64,000 nt of DNA from CAVTYH01 sp963773875 (GCA_963773875.1 CAVZCV010000006.1:372001-436000), one strand, 5' to 3'. Positions 38,124 to 48,104 are shown, counted from the first letter of the stretch. Notes: a model not told the origin generated them from the sequence alone. Made by a program: numbers and translations.

Positions 38124-38847
38124 GTGGAACAATCGTTGAATGAACTCGGGCAGCCAATCGGTTTTTTGGTGCCGGGCTGGCAGCCGCCGGCACGGCCGCC
38201 GCTGGCAGTCATGGAAGGTCTTTATTGTCGGCTGAAGCCGTTGGACCCGCAGCGGCATGCGGAAGAATTGTTCGAAGCGAATGCAAGCGATGATGGGCGG
38301 AGCTGGACGTATTTGCCTTATGGACCGTTTGCGACGCTCGCCGATTATCGCCAGTGGATGAACGCAGCATGCCTCGGCGATGACCCGCTGCTTTTTGCGA
38401 TTGTCGATCAGGCCAATGGACTGGCGGCGGGAGTGGCGGCGTACTTGAATATCGCGCCACAGCATGGATCAATCGAGGTGGGGCATTTGCATTTCACGCC
38501 GCGTCTGCAGCGAAAGCCGGCCGCCACCGAAGCGATGTATTTGATGATGGAGCGCGCATTTGAGCTGGGCTATCGCCGGTACGAGTGGAAGGCCAACGCT
38601 CTCAATGCCCCTTCACGGTCGGCGGCCCAGCGGCTCGGGCTTTCATTCGAGGGAATTTTCCGGCAAGCATCGGTCGTGAAGAGACGCAATCGGGATACGG
38701 CCTGGTATTCGGCAATTGACTCAGAGTGGCCGAAGCTTGCGCGAGGCGTTCCAAACCTGGCTGGCACCCGACAACTTCGACTCGGCCGGCAAACAGCGCA
38801 TACGGCTTTCTGAATTGACACGCCCGATATTGAAGACGGTGGGATAG
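38124..38847 (+). CDS. GNAT-family N-acetyltransferase (frameshifted near the end)
   Basis: A RimJ/RimL-like acetyltransferase of about 240 residues. GTG 38124 (VEQSLNELGQPIGF) is preferred. The core shows VGHLHFTPRLQRKPAATEAM, where the arginine/lysine loop binds acetyl-CoA, and FELGYRRYEWKANALN then RLGLSFEG, typical of the group acting on peptide or amino-sugar amines. One extra base at about 38737-38741 shifts the end; removing it reads EWPKLREAFQTWLAPDNF and runs to TAG 38845-38847. Its first 210 bases are related to the fragment at 34881. Confidence 0.85.
38211..38335 (+). repeat. 125-base direct repeat, right copy
   Basis: This copy lies inside the intact GNAT gene and is identical to 35007-35131. 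The copies start at corresponding codons and end at GCGAC, after which the sequences diverge completely. Confidence 0.93.
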
Positions 38848-38959
38848 GGTGGGTAAGCAGCAGGCCGTGAATGATGGGAATGCATTGGATTTTTCCGTCC
38901 CCTGGATTATGGTTCGATCTGGGCAATCGCGTGCACCAGGGCTCGACGAGAAACAAATC

Positions 38960-40560
38960 GTGGCACATTCCAATCAGAAATCAGCAGATGTGAATGTCCT
39001 CGTCGTGGGGGCAGGCCCGACGGGGTTGCTGCTAGCGGCGGAGCTTCATCGACGCGGGGTCGAGTGCCGCGTGATCGATGCGCATCCCGCGCCGTTGCAC
39101 TGGGACCGGGCGACGGTGGTGCATCCACGCTCGCTAGAAGTCTTCGAATCGCTCGGCATCTTGGAGCCGCTTTTGGCCACAGGCGTGAAGCAACGGGCGG
39201 CCCGAGTGCACTCGGCGGGTTGCGTGTTGGGAGAAATTGACCTGTCGATTTGCGGCAGTCGCTACGGATTTAACATTGGCATTTCGGAAGAAGTGACCGA
39301 GTCGATCTTGAACGCATATCTCGAGCGGAAAGGTGGAAAGGTCGTTCGCGGAGCGAAACTCGTCAAGTTGGAAGATCGCAACGACAGCGTGCTGGCGACG
39401 ATCGAGCGGATCGGGGAAACCGAGCATCTGACGGCCAATTGGGTAGTTGGATGCGATGGCGTTCACAGCGCAACTCGGACCACGTGCGGCATCGAGCTGG
39501 TCGGCCACGATCTGACGGAGCCTTGGGCAGTATTCGATGCAACCGTGCCAGGCTGGTCGGATTCATACGAGGCGAACTATGCATATCTGGACGATATTCC
39601 AGTCATCTTGACCTCGCTTCCGGAGCAGCGGTGGCGCGTTTACTTGCGGCCCAGTTCTCCAGATTCCGACTTGTTTGCCGACGCGATATCGACAATGCGG
39701 CGCTACCTACCCACGATTTGCTTCGACGACATTACCAACCCAACACGCTTCCACTGTCACTCGAAGGTCGCCGCAGGGTACCGATCGGGCGCATCTTGCT
39801 GGCAGGCGATGCTGCACACGTGTGCTCTCCTTCTCAGGGACACGGCATGAACAGTGGACTGCAGGACGCGTTCAACCTCGCCTGGAAACTGGCGCGCGTT
39901 TGCCAGGGGATTAGCGCACCCGCGCTGTTGGATAGCTATGAAGCAGAACGTCGTCCGGTGGCAAAGAGGATTGCCGCTTCGGGGGACGAATTCGAACAAG
40001 CCCAAAGTTTGACCGACCCGGCAAAACGGCGTGCCCGCGACAAAGCGCTTCAAGCAACGTTTGCCGATCGTAAATTGCGGCACCACGAATCAATTGCCGA
40101 AGCGGAACTCGACATCGACTATTCAGACTCGCCGATTGTGATGGGCGATAAGCACAAGGCGCTGGCACCGGGGCAGCGGCTTTGCGATACGATAGGAGTG
40201 AACCTGGCCAACGGCAATACGTGCCTGCTGCACGAATTGACGCGCCGCGCAGGCCACACGGCACTGGTGATCGGCAGTGCCGCGGTGCAAGGCGAGCGGC
40301 ACTCGCAGCTAGAAAAAGCTGTTCGGGCAGGAAGCGCCGACGCCATTGAAGCGACAGTGGCGCTGTGCGTTGAGCCCGACGATCGAAATGGATGCCCACG
40401 GCTGGCGCTCGGCGCGGCCCAGCAGTTGGGCATCGACGAGTTGACGCTGCTAATCATCCGGCCCGACGGGCATATCGGCCTGCGTGCCGACCACAATCAC
40501 GTCGAGGCACTGGCTGCCTATCAATCGCTGCTGGAGACAGGGGTGCGGCCAACTCGCTGA
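38960..40560 (+). CDS. FAD-dependent aromatic-type monooxygenase (frameshifted)
   Basis: A class A flavoprotein hydroxylase of the p-hydroxybenzoate hydroxylase fold. Visible are the FAD-binding VVGAGPTGLLLAAELHRRG, the DG motif GCDGVHSATR and the GD motif LLAGDAAHVCSPSQGHGMN, followed by a C-terminal thioredoxin-like domain ending LIIRPDGHIGLRADH, as in PgaE/MhpA-type enzymes. The frame breaks at about 39777-39790: one missing base, restoring KVAARYRIGRILLAGDAAH and about 533 residues. GTG 38960 is chosen just before the nucleotide-binding strand; GTG 38849 is possible. The substrate, probably an aromatic ring, is unknown. It follows the GNAT gene closely. Confidence 0.85.
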
Positions 40561-40575
40561 GAAAAGTGCAAGACG

Positions 40576-40843
40576 TTAAGCGTTGGCGACGGCCCCGCGC
40601 TCGCCTTCCAACTCCACGCTCGTGATGTTGTCGCAGGGGACACGCATTTTTTCAAACCACGCGGCAAGCGTTTGTTTGTCGGGTGATTCCATCACGCAGA
40701 AGATTTTCCCTTCCGACAAATTGCAAAAACTGCGATACGGCTTGATGACCGGATCTTTCTTGGCCGCTTCTGCGAGCTGGTCGACCTGTTCGCGTTTCAT
40801 CGCACCGGGGGGGCAACGTATGGCTGCTCATGAATTTGGGCAT
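40576..40843 (-). CDS. DUF4242-family (SCO4226-like) small protein (frameshifted)
   Basis: A ferredoxin-fold protein of about 88 residues; characterised relatives bind nickel. It begins MPKFMSSHTLPPG at ATG 40843 and continues KREQVDQLAEAAKKDPVIKP, RSFCNLSEGKIFCVMESPDK and WFEKMRVPCDNI. A run of seven G on the plus strand (40807-40813) shifts the frame after TLPP; one base fewer joins the two parts. It converges on the monooxygenase gene with a 15-base gap. Confidence 0.78.
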
Positions 40844-41084
40844 GGCGATCTCCTTGCGAAAGAAACTTGAACCGGGCGACTGGAATTCGCCCATTGATGA
40901 AGTTTCAGGCTACAGTTTCACGCGCAGTGAGTCAAACAACGCAATCGTCGACCGTCGAAAACGCGGTCCATCGGCTGGAGAGCAATAAACCAAGGCACAC
41001 TGGTGATAGTTGCGACGAAATTGTTGCATCGCTTGGAACAATCCACAATAATCGCGCATCTATCTAACGGGGGGGCAGCAGATC

Positions 41085-42890
41085 ATGCGATTATTTGTGC
41101 ATATTTCGGCCACTCGACTGCCTCGGCTCACGGCAAGCGTGGTGGTTCTGGCTTTGCCATTGTTTTGCGCTGCAGAAGGGAAGTGCGCTGACCCGATTAA
41201 TGTCGTCCTAACGTCGGGCGTCACTTCGCCCGATGGGAACGGGGTGCTCGCGCTCGGCTCGGCGCCGTCAATCAACGACGCGGGACAAATGGCGTTTGTC
41301 AGCAGCTTGACGGGCACAATCGGAGGCACGAGCGACACAGCGCTTTTTCGCCGCGATGCGTCGGGTATAACGCTCGTGGCCCGAACGGGGCAGACCGTGG
41401 GCGGCAAAACCATTACGGGATTCATTCCGTCGGTGGCGAATATCGCCAGCTCCGGCACGTTATCGGCCGTGGCGGCGGTATCACCCTCCGGCGCGCTGAA
41501 CTTCTTGGGCGATGGCAACACGCTAACACCATTGTGTGCGGCTGGAAGTTCCAGCCCCAGCGGCAGCAACTCATTGCTCGGTGTGACGACCGCAGTTGTA
41601 AACGAGGTCGGCGTGGCGGCTTACGTTGCGGCATACACCGGCGGCAATCCGGAAGTGGGTCTGTATCAGCGAGATGCCAATGGCACCGTGACCACCCGGC
41701 TGCTGCGAAATGCAACGGCGCCACGCGGCGGCACAATCACGAGCCTAGGCACTCGGCTGTCAATGAATGCATCGGGGCAATTTGCCGCGACGCTCGATGT
41801 GAATGGAACGGCCACCGATTCGCTGGCCCGCATTGATGGCAGCGGCGTCCACGAGTTGATCCGCCAGGGAGATTTGGCGGCCGACGGGCTGACGACACTG
41901 GGGCAGTTCAGCTCCACGACATCGTTCGTCACGGTGCCGCTGACGCAAATTAACGGCGCGGGGCAAATTGCATTCGCAGCGCAATATAATTCGGGCATTC
42001 GCGTAGGTGCGTTTTTAGCGGACGATAGCGGCGCGAAAATGGTGGTGCCGGGGTCGCTGCCGCAGGGTACGGTTAGTTCAATGAATGTGCTGGGAATCAG
42101 CTCGACTGGGCGCGTGGCAGTCGAGGCCGAGTTCACCGGCGGCTCCGATCCGCTTTCGGGCATCTATATTGGCGATTCCAGTGGTCAAACAGCCGTGGCG
42201 ATTGAAGACACGGCTACCCCGACGGCCGGAAAGTTTTTCCGCCGCTTTTTTCCCGATGGCGCGGCCGTGAACGACGCGGGGCAGCTGGTTTTTCTGGCGG
42301 AGCTTTCCGATACCGCCAATGGTCCGTTGGCGGGCCGGGGGCTGTTTTTTTATGACCCAGTGAAAGGACTGCAGCAAATTGCTCGCACCGGCGATGCGCT
42401 GGCAAGCAGCACAATTACGGATGTTTTCTTCAGTGGCACAATGGTGAATACCAGTAGCCCAGCGCCCGATCGTTCGCATAGCGGAATGAATGCCAACGGC
42501 AACGTGGCATTCATGTTCCAATTGCAAAACGGCCAGTTGGGGATCGGGCTGTGGTCGGCCAATCCGGTGCTGGGCGATTTCGATCGCGATGGACAACTTA
42601 CCGCCACCGATATTCCGGCGATGCTCAGCGCGCTCACCGACTTGAATGCATACGCCGCTGCCAAGTCGCTAAGCGCAACCGATTTAGCGGCACTCGGCGA
42701 TTTCAGCGGCGATGGTTCGGTTACGAATCGCGATATTCAAGGGCTGCTCGATGCGGTCGCCAGTCACGGTTTGGGCGCGCAATCCGTTCCGGAACCATAT
42801 GCGATTGAACTCCTGGCGATGGCAATTCCTGCAATGGCCGCGGGTGCTAGCCGACATGTTCGCAGGAAGCCTGCGGCACGCCACCAATGA
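41085..42890 (+). CDS. Exported NxxGxxAF-repeat protein with dockerin-type region and PEP-CTERM-like end
   Basis: A 601-residue protein with a signal peptide (about 1-35), then degenerate repeats each built around N-x2-G-x2-A/V-F: SINDAGQMAFVSSL, QINGAGQIAFAAQY, AVNDAGQLVFLAEL, MNANGNVAFMF. This is the choice-of-anchor NxxGxxAF architecture. Near the C-terminus are two calcium-loop segments (GDFDRDGQLTATDI and GDFSGDGSVTNRDI), like the dockerin of the 35114-37929 protein, then VPEPYAIELLAMAIPAMAAG and a basic tail. Probably a beta-propeller-like surface protein; no enzyme motif. ATG 41085 follows a run of seven G. Confidence 0.82.
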   Translation: MRLFVHISATRLPRLTASVVVLALPLFCAAEGKCADPINVVLTSGVTSPDGNGVLALGSAPSINDAGQMAFVSSLTGTIGGTSDTALFRRDASGITLVARTGQTVGGKTITGFIPSVANIASSGTLSAVAAVSPSGALNFLGDGNTLTPLCAAGSSSPSGSNSLLGVTTAVVNEVGVAAYVAAYTGGNPEVGLYQRDANGTVTTRLLRNATAPRGGTITSLGTRLSMNASGQFAATLDVNGTATDSLARIDGSGVHELIRQGDLAADGLTTLGQFSSTTSFVTVPLTQINGAGQIAFAAQYNSGIRVGAFLADDSGAKMVVPGSLPQGTVSSMNVLGISSTGRVAVEAEFTGGSDPLSGIYIGDSSGQTAVAIEDTATPTAGKFFRRFFPDGAAVNDAGQLVFLAELSDTANGPLAGRGLFFYDPVKGLQQIARTGDALASSTITDVFFSGTMVNTSSPAPDRSHSGMNANGNVAFMFQLQNGQLGIGLWSANPVLGDFDRDGQLTATDIPAMLSALTDLNAYAAAKSLSATDLAALGDFSGDGSVTNRDIQGLLDAVASHGLGAQSVPEPYAIELLAMAIPAMAAGASRHVRRKPAARHQ

Positions 42891-43287
42891 CGTGCGCGGT
42901 CGCGACGAAAAAGTCGCCGTCGGGGCCGATCATGAGTGCCACGTCGAAGAATGTCGAAATTTGAACAGCCGCGCAGCACCCCCCCAACAATTGAACTGCA
43001 CCGGCTGTTGTGAATTTCCGGCCACTCCGACGGCGACAATACCAGATGTCGCTGGAAGATAAACTTCCTTGCATTTATCAAGAAAGTTTTGCGAAATTCT
43101 CCGCAATCGCCACCGCCTGCCTCGGCGCTATGCAATAATCGCGCCCCGGAGCGACATCTGATGTTAGAAGGCGTTAACGTTTTCCAAACAAGTTGTTTTG
43201 GGCCATATCAATTTGACCTCGTCGGCGGAGTACCTAAAAATCAGCAAATTCCTAAGGTGTAGGGCGAGTGAACCCGTAGGCGATTGA
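42891..43287. other. Intergenic region upstream of the ECF sigma factor
   Basis: A 397-base gap with no recognisable gene. It contains a run of seven C at about 42980 and the promoter candidate at 43213-43240. Confidence 0.4.
43213..43240 (+). promoter_or_regulatory. Candidate promoter of the sigma/anti-sigma pair
   Basis: TTGACC (43213-43218), a 16-base spacer and TAAAAA (43235-43240) end 47 bases before the GTG start. The -35 matches 5 of 6 and the -10 4 of 6 consensus bases. Confidence 0.38.
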
Positions 43288-43892
43288 GTGCTTGACGTCG
43301 ATTCATTCACGGCACTCTTGAAAGGGTGCTATAAGCGCTGTTGGCTGATTGCCGCTGCGGTGACCGGCGACCGTGTCGAGGCCGACGACATCGTTCAGGA
43401 CGCGGCGATGATCGCGCTGCGCAAATTGGGCAATTTTCGCACCGGCACCAACTTCACGGCCTGGATGTCGCATATCGTCCGCTTAACGGCGCTGAATCAT
43501 CTCAAGAAGTCGGGCCGCCGTGGTCTCACGGCCACCGATCCAGCGACACTCGATCAAGCGGCGCTTCTCGGCTTAGTGGATCGACAACTGGAGGCGTCGC
43601 GGTAACTCGCGAAGGCAAGGTTGCCGCCGGGCAGGCCGACTTCGACGATGAAGTTCTCGCTGCGCTGCGTGGTGTCAGCGAAACCGCACGGGCGTGCCTC
43701 TTGCTGCGGGTGGTTGAGCAGTTGAGCTACACTGAAATTGCGAAAACGTTGAACATTCCTGAAGGAACGGTGATGAGTCACGTCCATCGCGCCAAGCAGG
43801 CGATGCGGCAGAAATTGAAACAAACGGGCGGGCGCGATTGGTTGTGCCGCCAGCAAAAGTCGATCGATGAGCAGTTCCCAAGAAAAACCTGA
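43288..43892 (+). CDS. ECF-type RNA polymerase sigma factor (frameshifted)
   Basis: About 201 residues after repair. Region 2 is seen in GDRVEADDIVQDAAMIALRK and FTAWMSHIVRLTALNHLKKS; region 4 in LLLRVVEQLSYTEIAKTLN and IPEGTVMSHVHRAKQAMRQK. The frame breaks between the regions at about 43590-43602: one missing base after RQLEAS. Start GTG 43288. The 3' end overlaps the anti-sigma gene by 26 bases, typical of co-translated sigma/anti-sigma pairs. The regulon is unknown. Confidence 0.87.
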
Positions 43893-44619
43893 TCTGGCGA
43901 AATTCGAAGCCTTCTTGGACGGCGCATTGCCGGACGACGAGCGGGCCGCGATGTCGCGCGATATTGCCGGTCGACCGGATTTGCAGCGGGAAATCGAGCT
44001 ACAGCGGCGAATTGACGGGTCGCTGCAGAAGTCGTTCGTTGCCCCAGAACTGCCGGCACAGCTTTTAACTGAGCTCCAGCAGCCACCGCATCCGACGCGA
44101 GCATTGCCGCGATTTTGGCTGCCGCAGCTGAAACTCGTGGCCGCAGTCGCGGCGGTGGTGGTGGTTTGGGGTGTCATTGGTTGGCGATATTTCTTTGCCG
44201 GTGCGCCCGCTGGTCCGGCCTGTGTGCCGGCCTTGCCGCTGGATCAAATCTACGCAAACTTCGTAGCCGCCGGCTTCCAGCCGATGTGGGTTTGCAAAGA
44301 CGATGCGGAATTCGCTTCGACATTCCAGACCCGCCAGGGGCAGAGGCTGCTTTTAGCCGCAATGCCAGCGGGCACGAAGATGGAAGGCCTGTCGTATGCC
44401 AATGCACTAACACCGAACACCACTGTAATGTTAGCGAGGGTCGATGAAACGCCCGTTTTGGTGTTTGTCGATCGCGCCGATGCCGACCCGCACCCAGCTC
44501 CGCCTCCAGCCGAAACGAAGCTGCACGAATTTCGCAAAGTATTAGGCCCGCTCGTGTTGTACGAAGTTACGCCGCTGGATAGACCCCGAGTGATGGACTT
44601 TCTCTACATGCCAAACTGA
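43867..44619 (+). CDS. Membrane anti-sigma factor-like protein
   Basis: 250 residues. The N-terminal 60 residues (LAKFEAFLDGALPDDERAAM, then AGRPDLQREIELQRRIDGSL) have the zinc-less anti-sigma pattern of a small helical domain that binds the sigma factor. One membrane helix follows at about 90-112 (LVAAVAAVVVVWGVIGW), then an extracytoplasmic domain of about 135 residues containing AGFQPMWVCKDDAEFAS. It overlaps the sigma gene by 26 bases. The outer domain probably senses an envelope signal. Confidence 0.75.
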   Translation: MSSSQEKPDLAKFEAFLDGALPDDERAAMSRDIAGRPDLQREIELQRRIDGSLQKSFVAPELPAQLLTELQQPPHPTRALPRFWLPQLKLVAAVAAVVVVWGVIGWRYFFAGAPAGPACVPALPLDQIYANFVAAGFQPMWVCKDDAEFASTFQTRQGQRLLLAAMPAGTKMEGLSYANALTPNTTVMLARVDETPVLVFVDRADADPHPAPPPAETKLHEFRKVLGPLVLYEVTPLDRPRVMDFLYMPN

Positions 44620-44838
44620 CCCGTTTTTGGATAAATACAGGTTTAGATATCTCCGGCATGTGGAATTAAAGTCAAATTAGCATAAGCAAGCTCTCTCGCA
44701 GACCTCGCAAGAATTTATTTGAGGCTGCAATAGATGCCGGTTTTTCCGACATCTGCTAGTGATGAGCCGCCAAATCAGATGCGCGGCACGCGTCGCATTG
44801 CGCAAGGCCATTTCTCTGATCGCAGTCGAGGAGCGAAT

Positions 44839-45417
44839 ATGCGTTGGACTCGAATCCATCTCACTGGCTTATTGATCTGCGTAGTCTCGACTTTACTGGC
44901 CGGCAGTGCGACGACCGCTTGGGGGGCAATCGGCGCGACGGCCACAATTACTACAGCGCAAACCAGCGCACCTTACACCTACACCATTTCGCTGCATAAC
45001 ACGGGCACCACGAATATTGGTTCCTTCTGGTTTGCCTGGAATCCGTCGGGATACAATTTTCTGGAAAGTGCGCCGCTCAGCGTCACTCCACCATCCGGCT
45101 GGACCGACACGGTTACCAATCTTTATCCCGGATATGATGGCTATGGCATCGAATTCGTCGACAACGGGACACTGTTGCCTCCCGGCGGCACACTTAACAC
45201 CTTTAAATTTGAAAGCAACGACAGTCCAGCATCGCTCTCCGGGGATTCCGTGTGGTACCCCAATCCAAAAGTCGCTACCTCTTATGTCTATCAAGGCGCG
45301 CCGCTTGGTGATCCTGGCGCCGCACTGGTCGCCACTGTGACGACCGTTCCCGAACCGGCGACCATTATCTTGGCTGGAATTTCCGCTGTCTTATTTGCGG
45401 GATATCGACGGCGTTAA
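44839..45417 (+). CDS. PEP-CTERM protein, function unknown
   Basis: From ATG 44839 (MRWTRIHLTGLLICVVSTLL), behind a GAGGAGCG ribosome-binding site, the protein has 192 residues: a signal peptide, a beta-sandwich-like body (TISLHNTGTTNIGSFWFAWN, GYGIEFVDNGTLLPPGG) and a PEP-CTERM tail VPEPATIILAGISAVLFAG followed by YRRR. An in-frame ATG at 44734 would add 35 unrelated residues and is rejected. It is 219 bases downstream of the anti-sigma gene and could be a regulon member. Confidence 0.8.
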   Translation: MRWTRIHLTGLLICVVSTLLAGSATTAWGAIGATATITTAQTSAPYTYTISLHNTGTTNIGSFWFAWNPSGYNFLESAPLSVTPPSGWTDTVTNLYPGYDGYGIEFVDNGTLLPPGGTLNTFKFESNDSPASLSGDSVWYPNPKVATSYVYQGAPLGDPGAALVATVTTVPEPATIILAGISAVLFAGYRRR

Positions 45418-45557
45418 CCTATATCATTGGGCAGCTGAACCGTCTGCGGCCGAACTCCGACTGCGGCTCGTACAATTGATTTGCAAAGTGTATTCAGTTA
45501 GCTTGAAGGCATCGTTTTGGATGGAATCCATCGTGCCTTCAGCAGCTGAGGCCGCCC

Positions 45558-48053
45558 GTGGTGTTGCGAGCAGTTGTCGGCGGTTTGTTTCTGATTTGCA
45601 TTGCGCAAATCATCCTGGCTGAAGAGCAACCGTCGGCAGACGCGCAGAAGCCCGCAGCGTCAAGCGGGGCCGAGTTCTACGACGCCCAAGTGCGGCCGAT
45701 TCTGGAAGCTCATTGCTATGCGTGTCACGGCGGGCTGGACGGCAAGAAGGTCAAAGGCGAGTTCAACCTGGCCAGCCGCGAAAGCTTGCTGAAGGGCGGC
45801 GAAGGTGGCGCAGTCATATCACTCGATAAGCCCGAAGAAAGCGCGCTGATCCGCGCCATCAACTATCAGGACCTGGAAATGCCGCCCAAGGGAAAGCTCC
45901 CACGGGCGCAAATCGATGTCCTGACAACGTGGGTCAAGATGGGCGCGCCGTGGTCCGACAAAGCTGCACCGGTACGCCGCACCATCAGCCCAGCGGTCGA
46001 CGATCGGGCACGGAGTTTCTGGTCATTCCAGCCGGTCGCTCGCCCGAAAGTACCTGAAGTCAAAAACTCCGCCTGGGTGCAAACGCCGATCGATGCATTC
46101 ATCGCGGCCAAATTGGAAGCGAAAGGACTTGAGCCTGCAGCGGCGACGGAAAAGGCCACACTGCTTCGCCGAGTCTATTACGACTTAACCGGCCTGCCAC
46201 CGACCATTGATGAAGTGAACGCGTTCCTCGCCGACAATTCGCCGGAAGCGTACGAAAAAGTTGTCGACGGTTTCCTCGCTTCGCCGCATTACGGCGAACG
46301 CTGGGCGCACCACTGGCTCGACCTGGTGCGCTACGGCGAGACCAATAGCTTCGAAGTCGATGCGCCCAAGCCGGAGGTCTGGCGCTATCGCGATTACGTC
46401 ATTCGCTCGCTGAACGACGACAAGCCTTACGATCAATTCGTGCGCGAGCAACTGGCCGGCGATGAAGTCCAGCCTGTGACGGCCGACGGCATCATCGCCA
46501 CTGGCTACTATCGCTTGGGCACCTTCGACGACGGCGCGGCCGATCATTTGCAAGCGATGTTCGACGAGCTCGACGATATTGTGGCCACCACAGGCCAGGT
46601 ATTCCTCGGATTGTCGGTCAATTGTGCGCGTTGCCACGATCACAAGATCGATCCGTTCCCGACAAAAGATTACTACCGAATGCTGGCGTTTTTCCGGGGC
46701 ATTGAGCGCGATCGCAAGAATCTGTTGCGGCCGATTGAATTGCAGTCCGATCAGAACTTCACGGCGAAAGAAATCGCCGACTACAAATCGAAAGTCGTCG
46801 CGGTCGACGAAGAAATTGAAGCGATTGAAAGTGAACTGGCGCCGAAACTGGAAGGTGGCGAGCGCGACGACTTCAAACACAAAGCCAGCCGACCCGATAT
46901 CGTACGGAAACACTTCCCGGGACTGGTGTCCGATAAGTCCTTAGCGCGTTACGAGGTGCTCGTGCACGAGCGCGGCATGTTGAAAAGCAGCGAGCCCAGC
47001 GCCGTCGCGAAGGCGCTTTGTGTCAGCGAAGTCGGGAAAGATCCGCCAGCCACGCATGTTCTGATGCGAGGCAATCCGCGCTCGGAAGGCGATTTGGTTC
47101 AACCCGGGTTTCCTTCCGTGATGACTGAGCGGGAGCCAATTGTTGCTCCGCCGGCCGACGACGCAAAAACATCGGGCCGCCGCAAAGTGCTGGCGGATTG
47201 GATCACGAGCTCCGATAACTCACTGGCGGCGCGGGTGCTGGTGAATCGACTGTGGCACTATCACTTCGGTCGCGGACTGGTTCGCACTGTGAACGATTTC
47301 GGCTACGGCGGAAGTCCGCCGACTCATCCGGAGCTGCTCGATTGGCTGGCCAAAGAATTGGTCGATGGCGGCTGGCGACTGAAGCGACTGCATAAGTTGA
47401 TTGTGATGTCGAGCGCGTATCAAATGTCATCCACGCCAAATGAACAGGCGCTGGTGAAAGATCCTGAGAACGATCTGTTTTCGCGATTCGATCTGCGCCG
47501 CCTGGAAGCCGAAGAGCTGCGCGATTCTGTGCTGGCGGTGTGTGGCAACCTGAATCTGAAAATGGGCGGACCGAGTATTTACCCAAAAATTGCCGACGTA
47601 GTGCTGGCGGGCCAATCGCGGCCCGGCAATGGCTGGAATCAATCGCCGCCAGAGGAGCAAGTCCGGCGCAGCGTTTACATTCACGTCAAGCGCTCGCTGG
47701 TGGTGCCGTTTCTGGCGGTCTTTGATACAGCGGATGCCGACGCCAGTTGCCCGGCGCGATTCTCCACCACTCAGCCGACCCAGGCGCTGGCAATGCTCAA
47801 CAGCGATTTCGTCAATGAACAAGCAAAACTGTTCGCCGACGATGTGAGAAGAAAAGCCGGCGGCGATGCGAAAGCACAAATCCGACTCGCATTGTATCGA
47901 GTAATGCAACGTGAACCGGCGGAGGCTGAAATAGATCGCGGCCTAGGCCTGATCGAAAAGCTCGCACGCGATCATGGTATGACCGCAGAAGCCGCACTTA
48001 AGCAGTTTTGCTTGCTGGCGCTGAATCTTAACGAGTTTTTGTATCTGAACTAG
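45558..48053 (+). CDS. Cytochrome c / DUF1549 / DUF1553 protein (planctomycete type)
   Basis: An exported 831-residue protein typical of planctomycetes. After the signal peptide (to about 22) comes the planctomycete cytochrome c domain with haem motif CYACHGG and a distal Met in LEMPPKGKLP. Then DUF1549 (about 170-380: TPIDAFIAAKLEAKGLEPA, LRRVYYDLTGLPPT, HWLDLVRYGET) and DUF1553 (about 540-800: RKVLADWITSSDNSLAARVL, NRLWHYHFGRGLVRT, STTQPTQALAMLNS). The biochemical role is not established; it is regularly encoded with a DUF1501 protein, as here 51 bases downstream. Confidence 0.93.
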   Translation: MVLRAVVGGLFLICIAQIILAEEQPSADAQKPAASSGAEFYDAQVRPILEAHCYACHGGLDGKKVKGEFNLASRESLLKGGEGGAVISLDKPEESALIRAINYQDLEMPPKGKLPRAQIDVLTTWVKMGAPWSDKAAPVRRTISPAVDDRARSFWSFQPVARPKVPEVKNSAWVQTPIDAFIAAKLEAKGLEPAAATEKATLLRRVYYDLTGLPPTIDEVNAFLADNSPEAYEKVVDGFLASPHYGERWAHHWLDLVRYGETNSFEVDAPKPEVWRYRDYVIRSLNDDKPYDQFVREQLAGDEVQPVTADGIIATGYYRLGTFDDGAADHLQAMFDELDDIVATTGQVFLGLSVNCARCHDHKIDPFPTKDYYRMLAFFRGIERDRKNLLRPIELQSDQNFTAKEIADYKSKVVAVDEEIEAIESELAPKLEGGERDDFKHKASRPDIVRKHFPGLVSDKSLARYEVLVHERGMLKSSEPSAVAKALCVSEVGKDPPATHVLMRGNPRSEGDLVQPGFPSVMTEREPIVAPPADDAKTSGRRKVLADWITSSDNSLAARVLVNRLWHYHFGRGLVRTVNDFGYGGSPPTHPELLDWLAKELVDGGWRLKRLHKLIVMSSAYQMSSTPNEQALVKDPENDLFSRFDLRRLEAEELRDSVLAVCGNLNLKMGGPSIYPKIADVVLAGQSRPGNGWNQSPPEEQVRRSVYIHVKRSLVVPFLAVFDTADADASCPARFSTTQPTQALAMLNSDFVNEQAKLFADDVRRKAGGDAKAQIRLALYRVMQREPAEAEIDRGLGLIEKLARDHGMTAEAALKQFCLLALNLNEFLYLN

Positions 48054-48104
48054 TCGTTAGCCCCACTACATGAGTCAAACCGAAGAAAACGGAGAACGCC
48101 GTTC

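Noticed and set aside
35007..38335. Insertion sequence bounded by target-site duplications
   Set aside because: The 125-base repeats are coding parts of the GNAT gene, far longer than target duplications, and no transposase lies between them.
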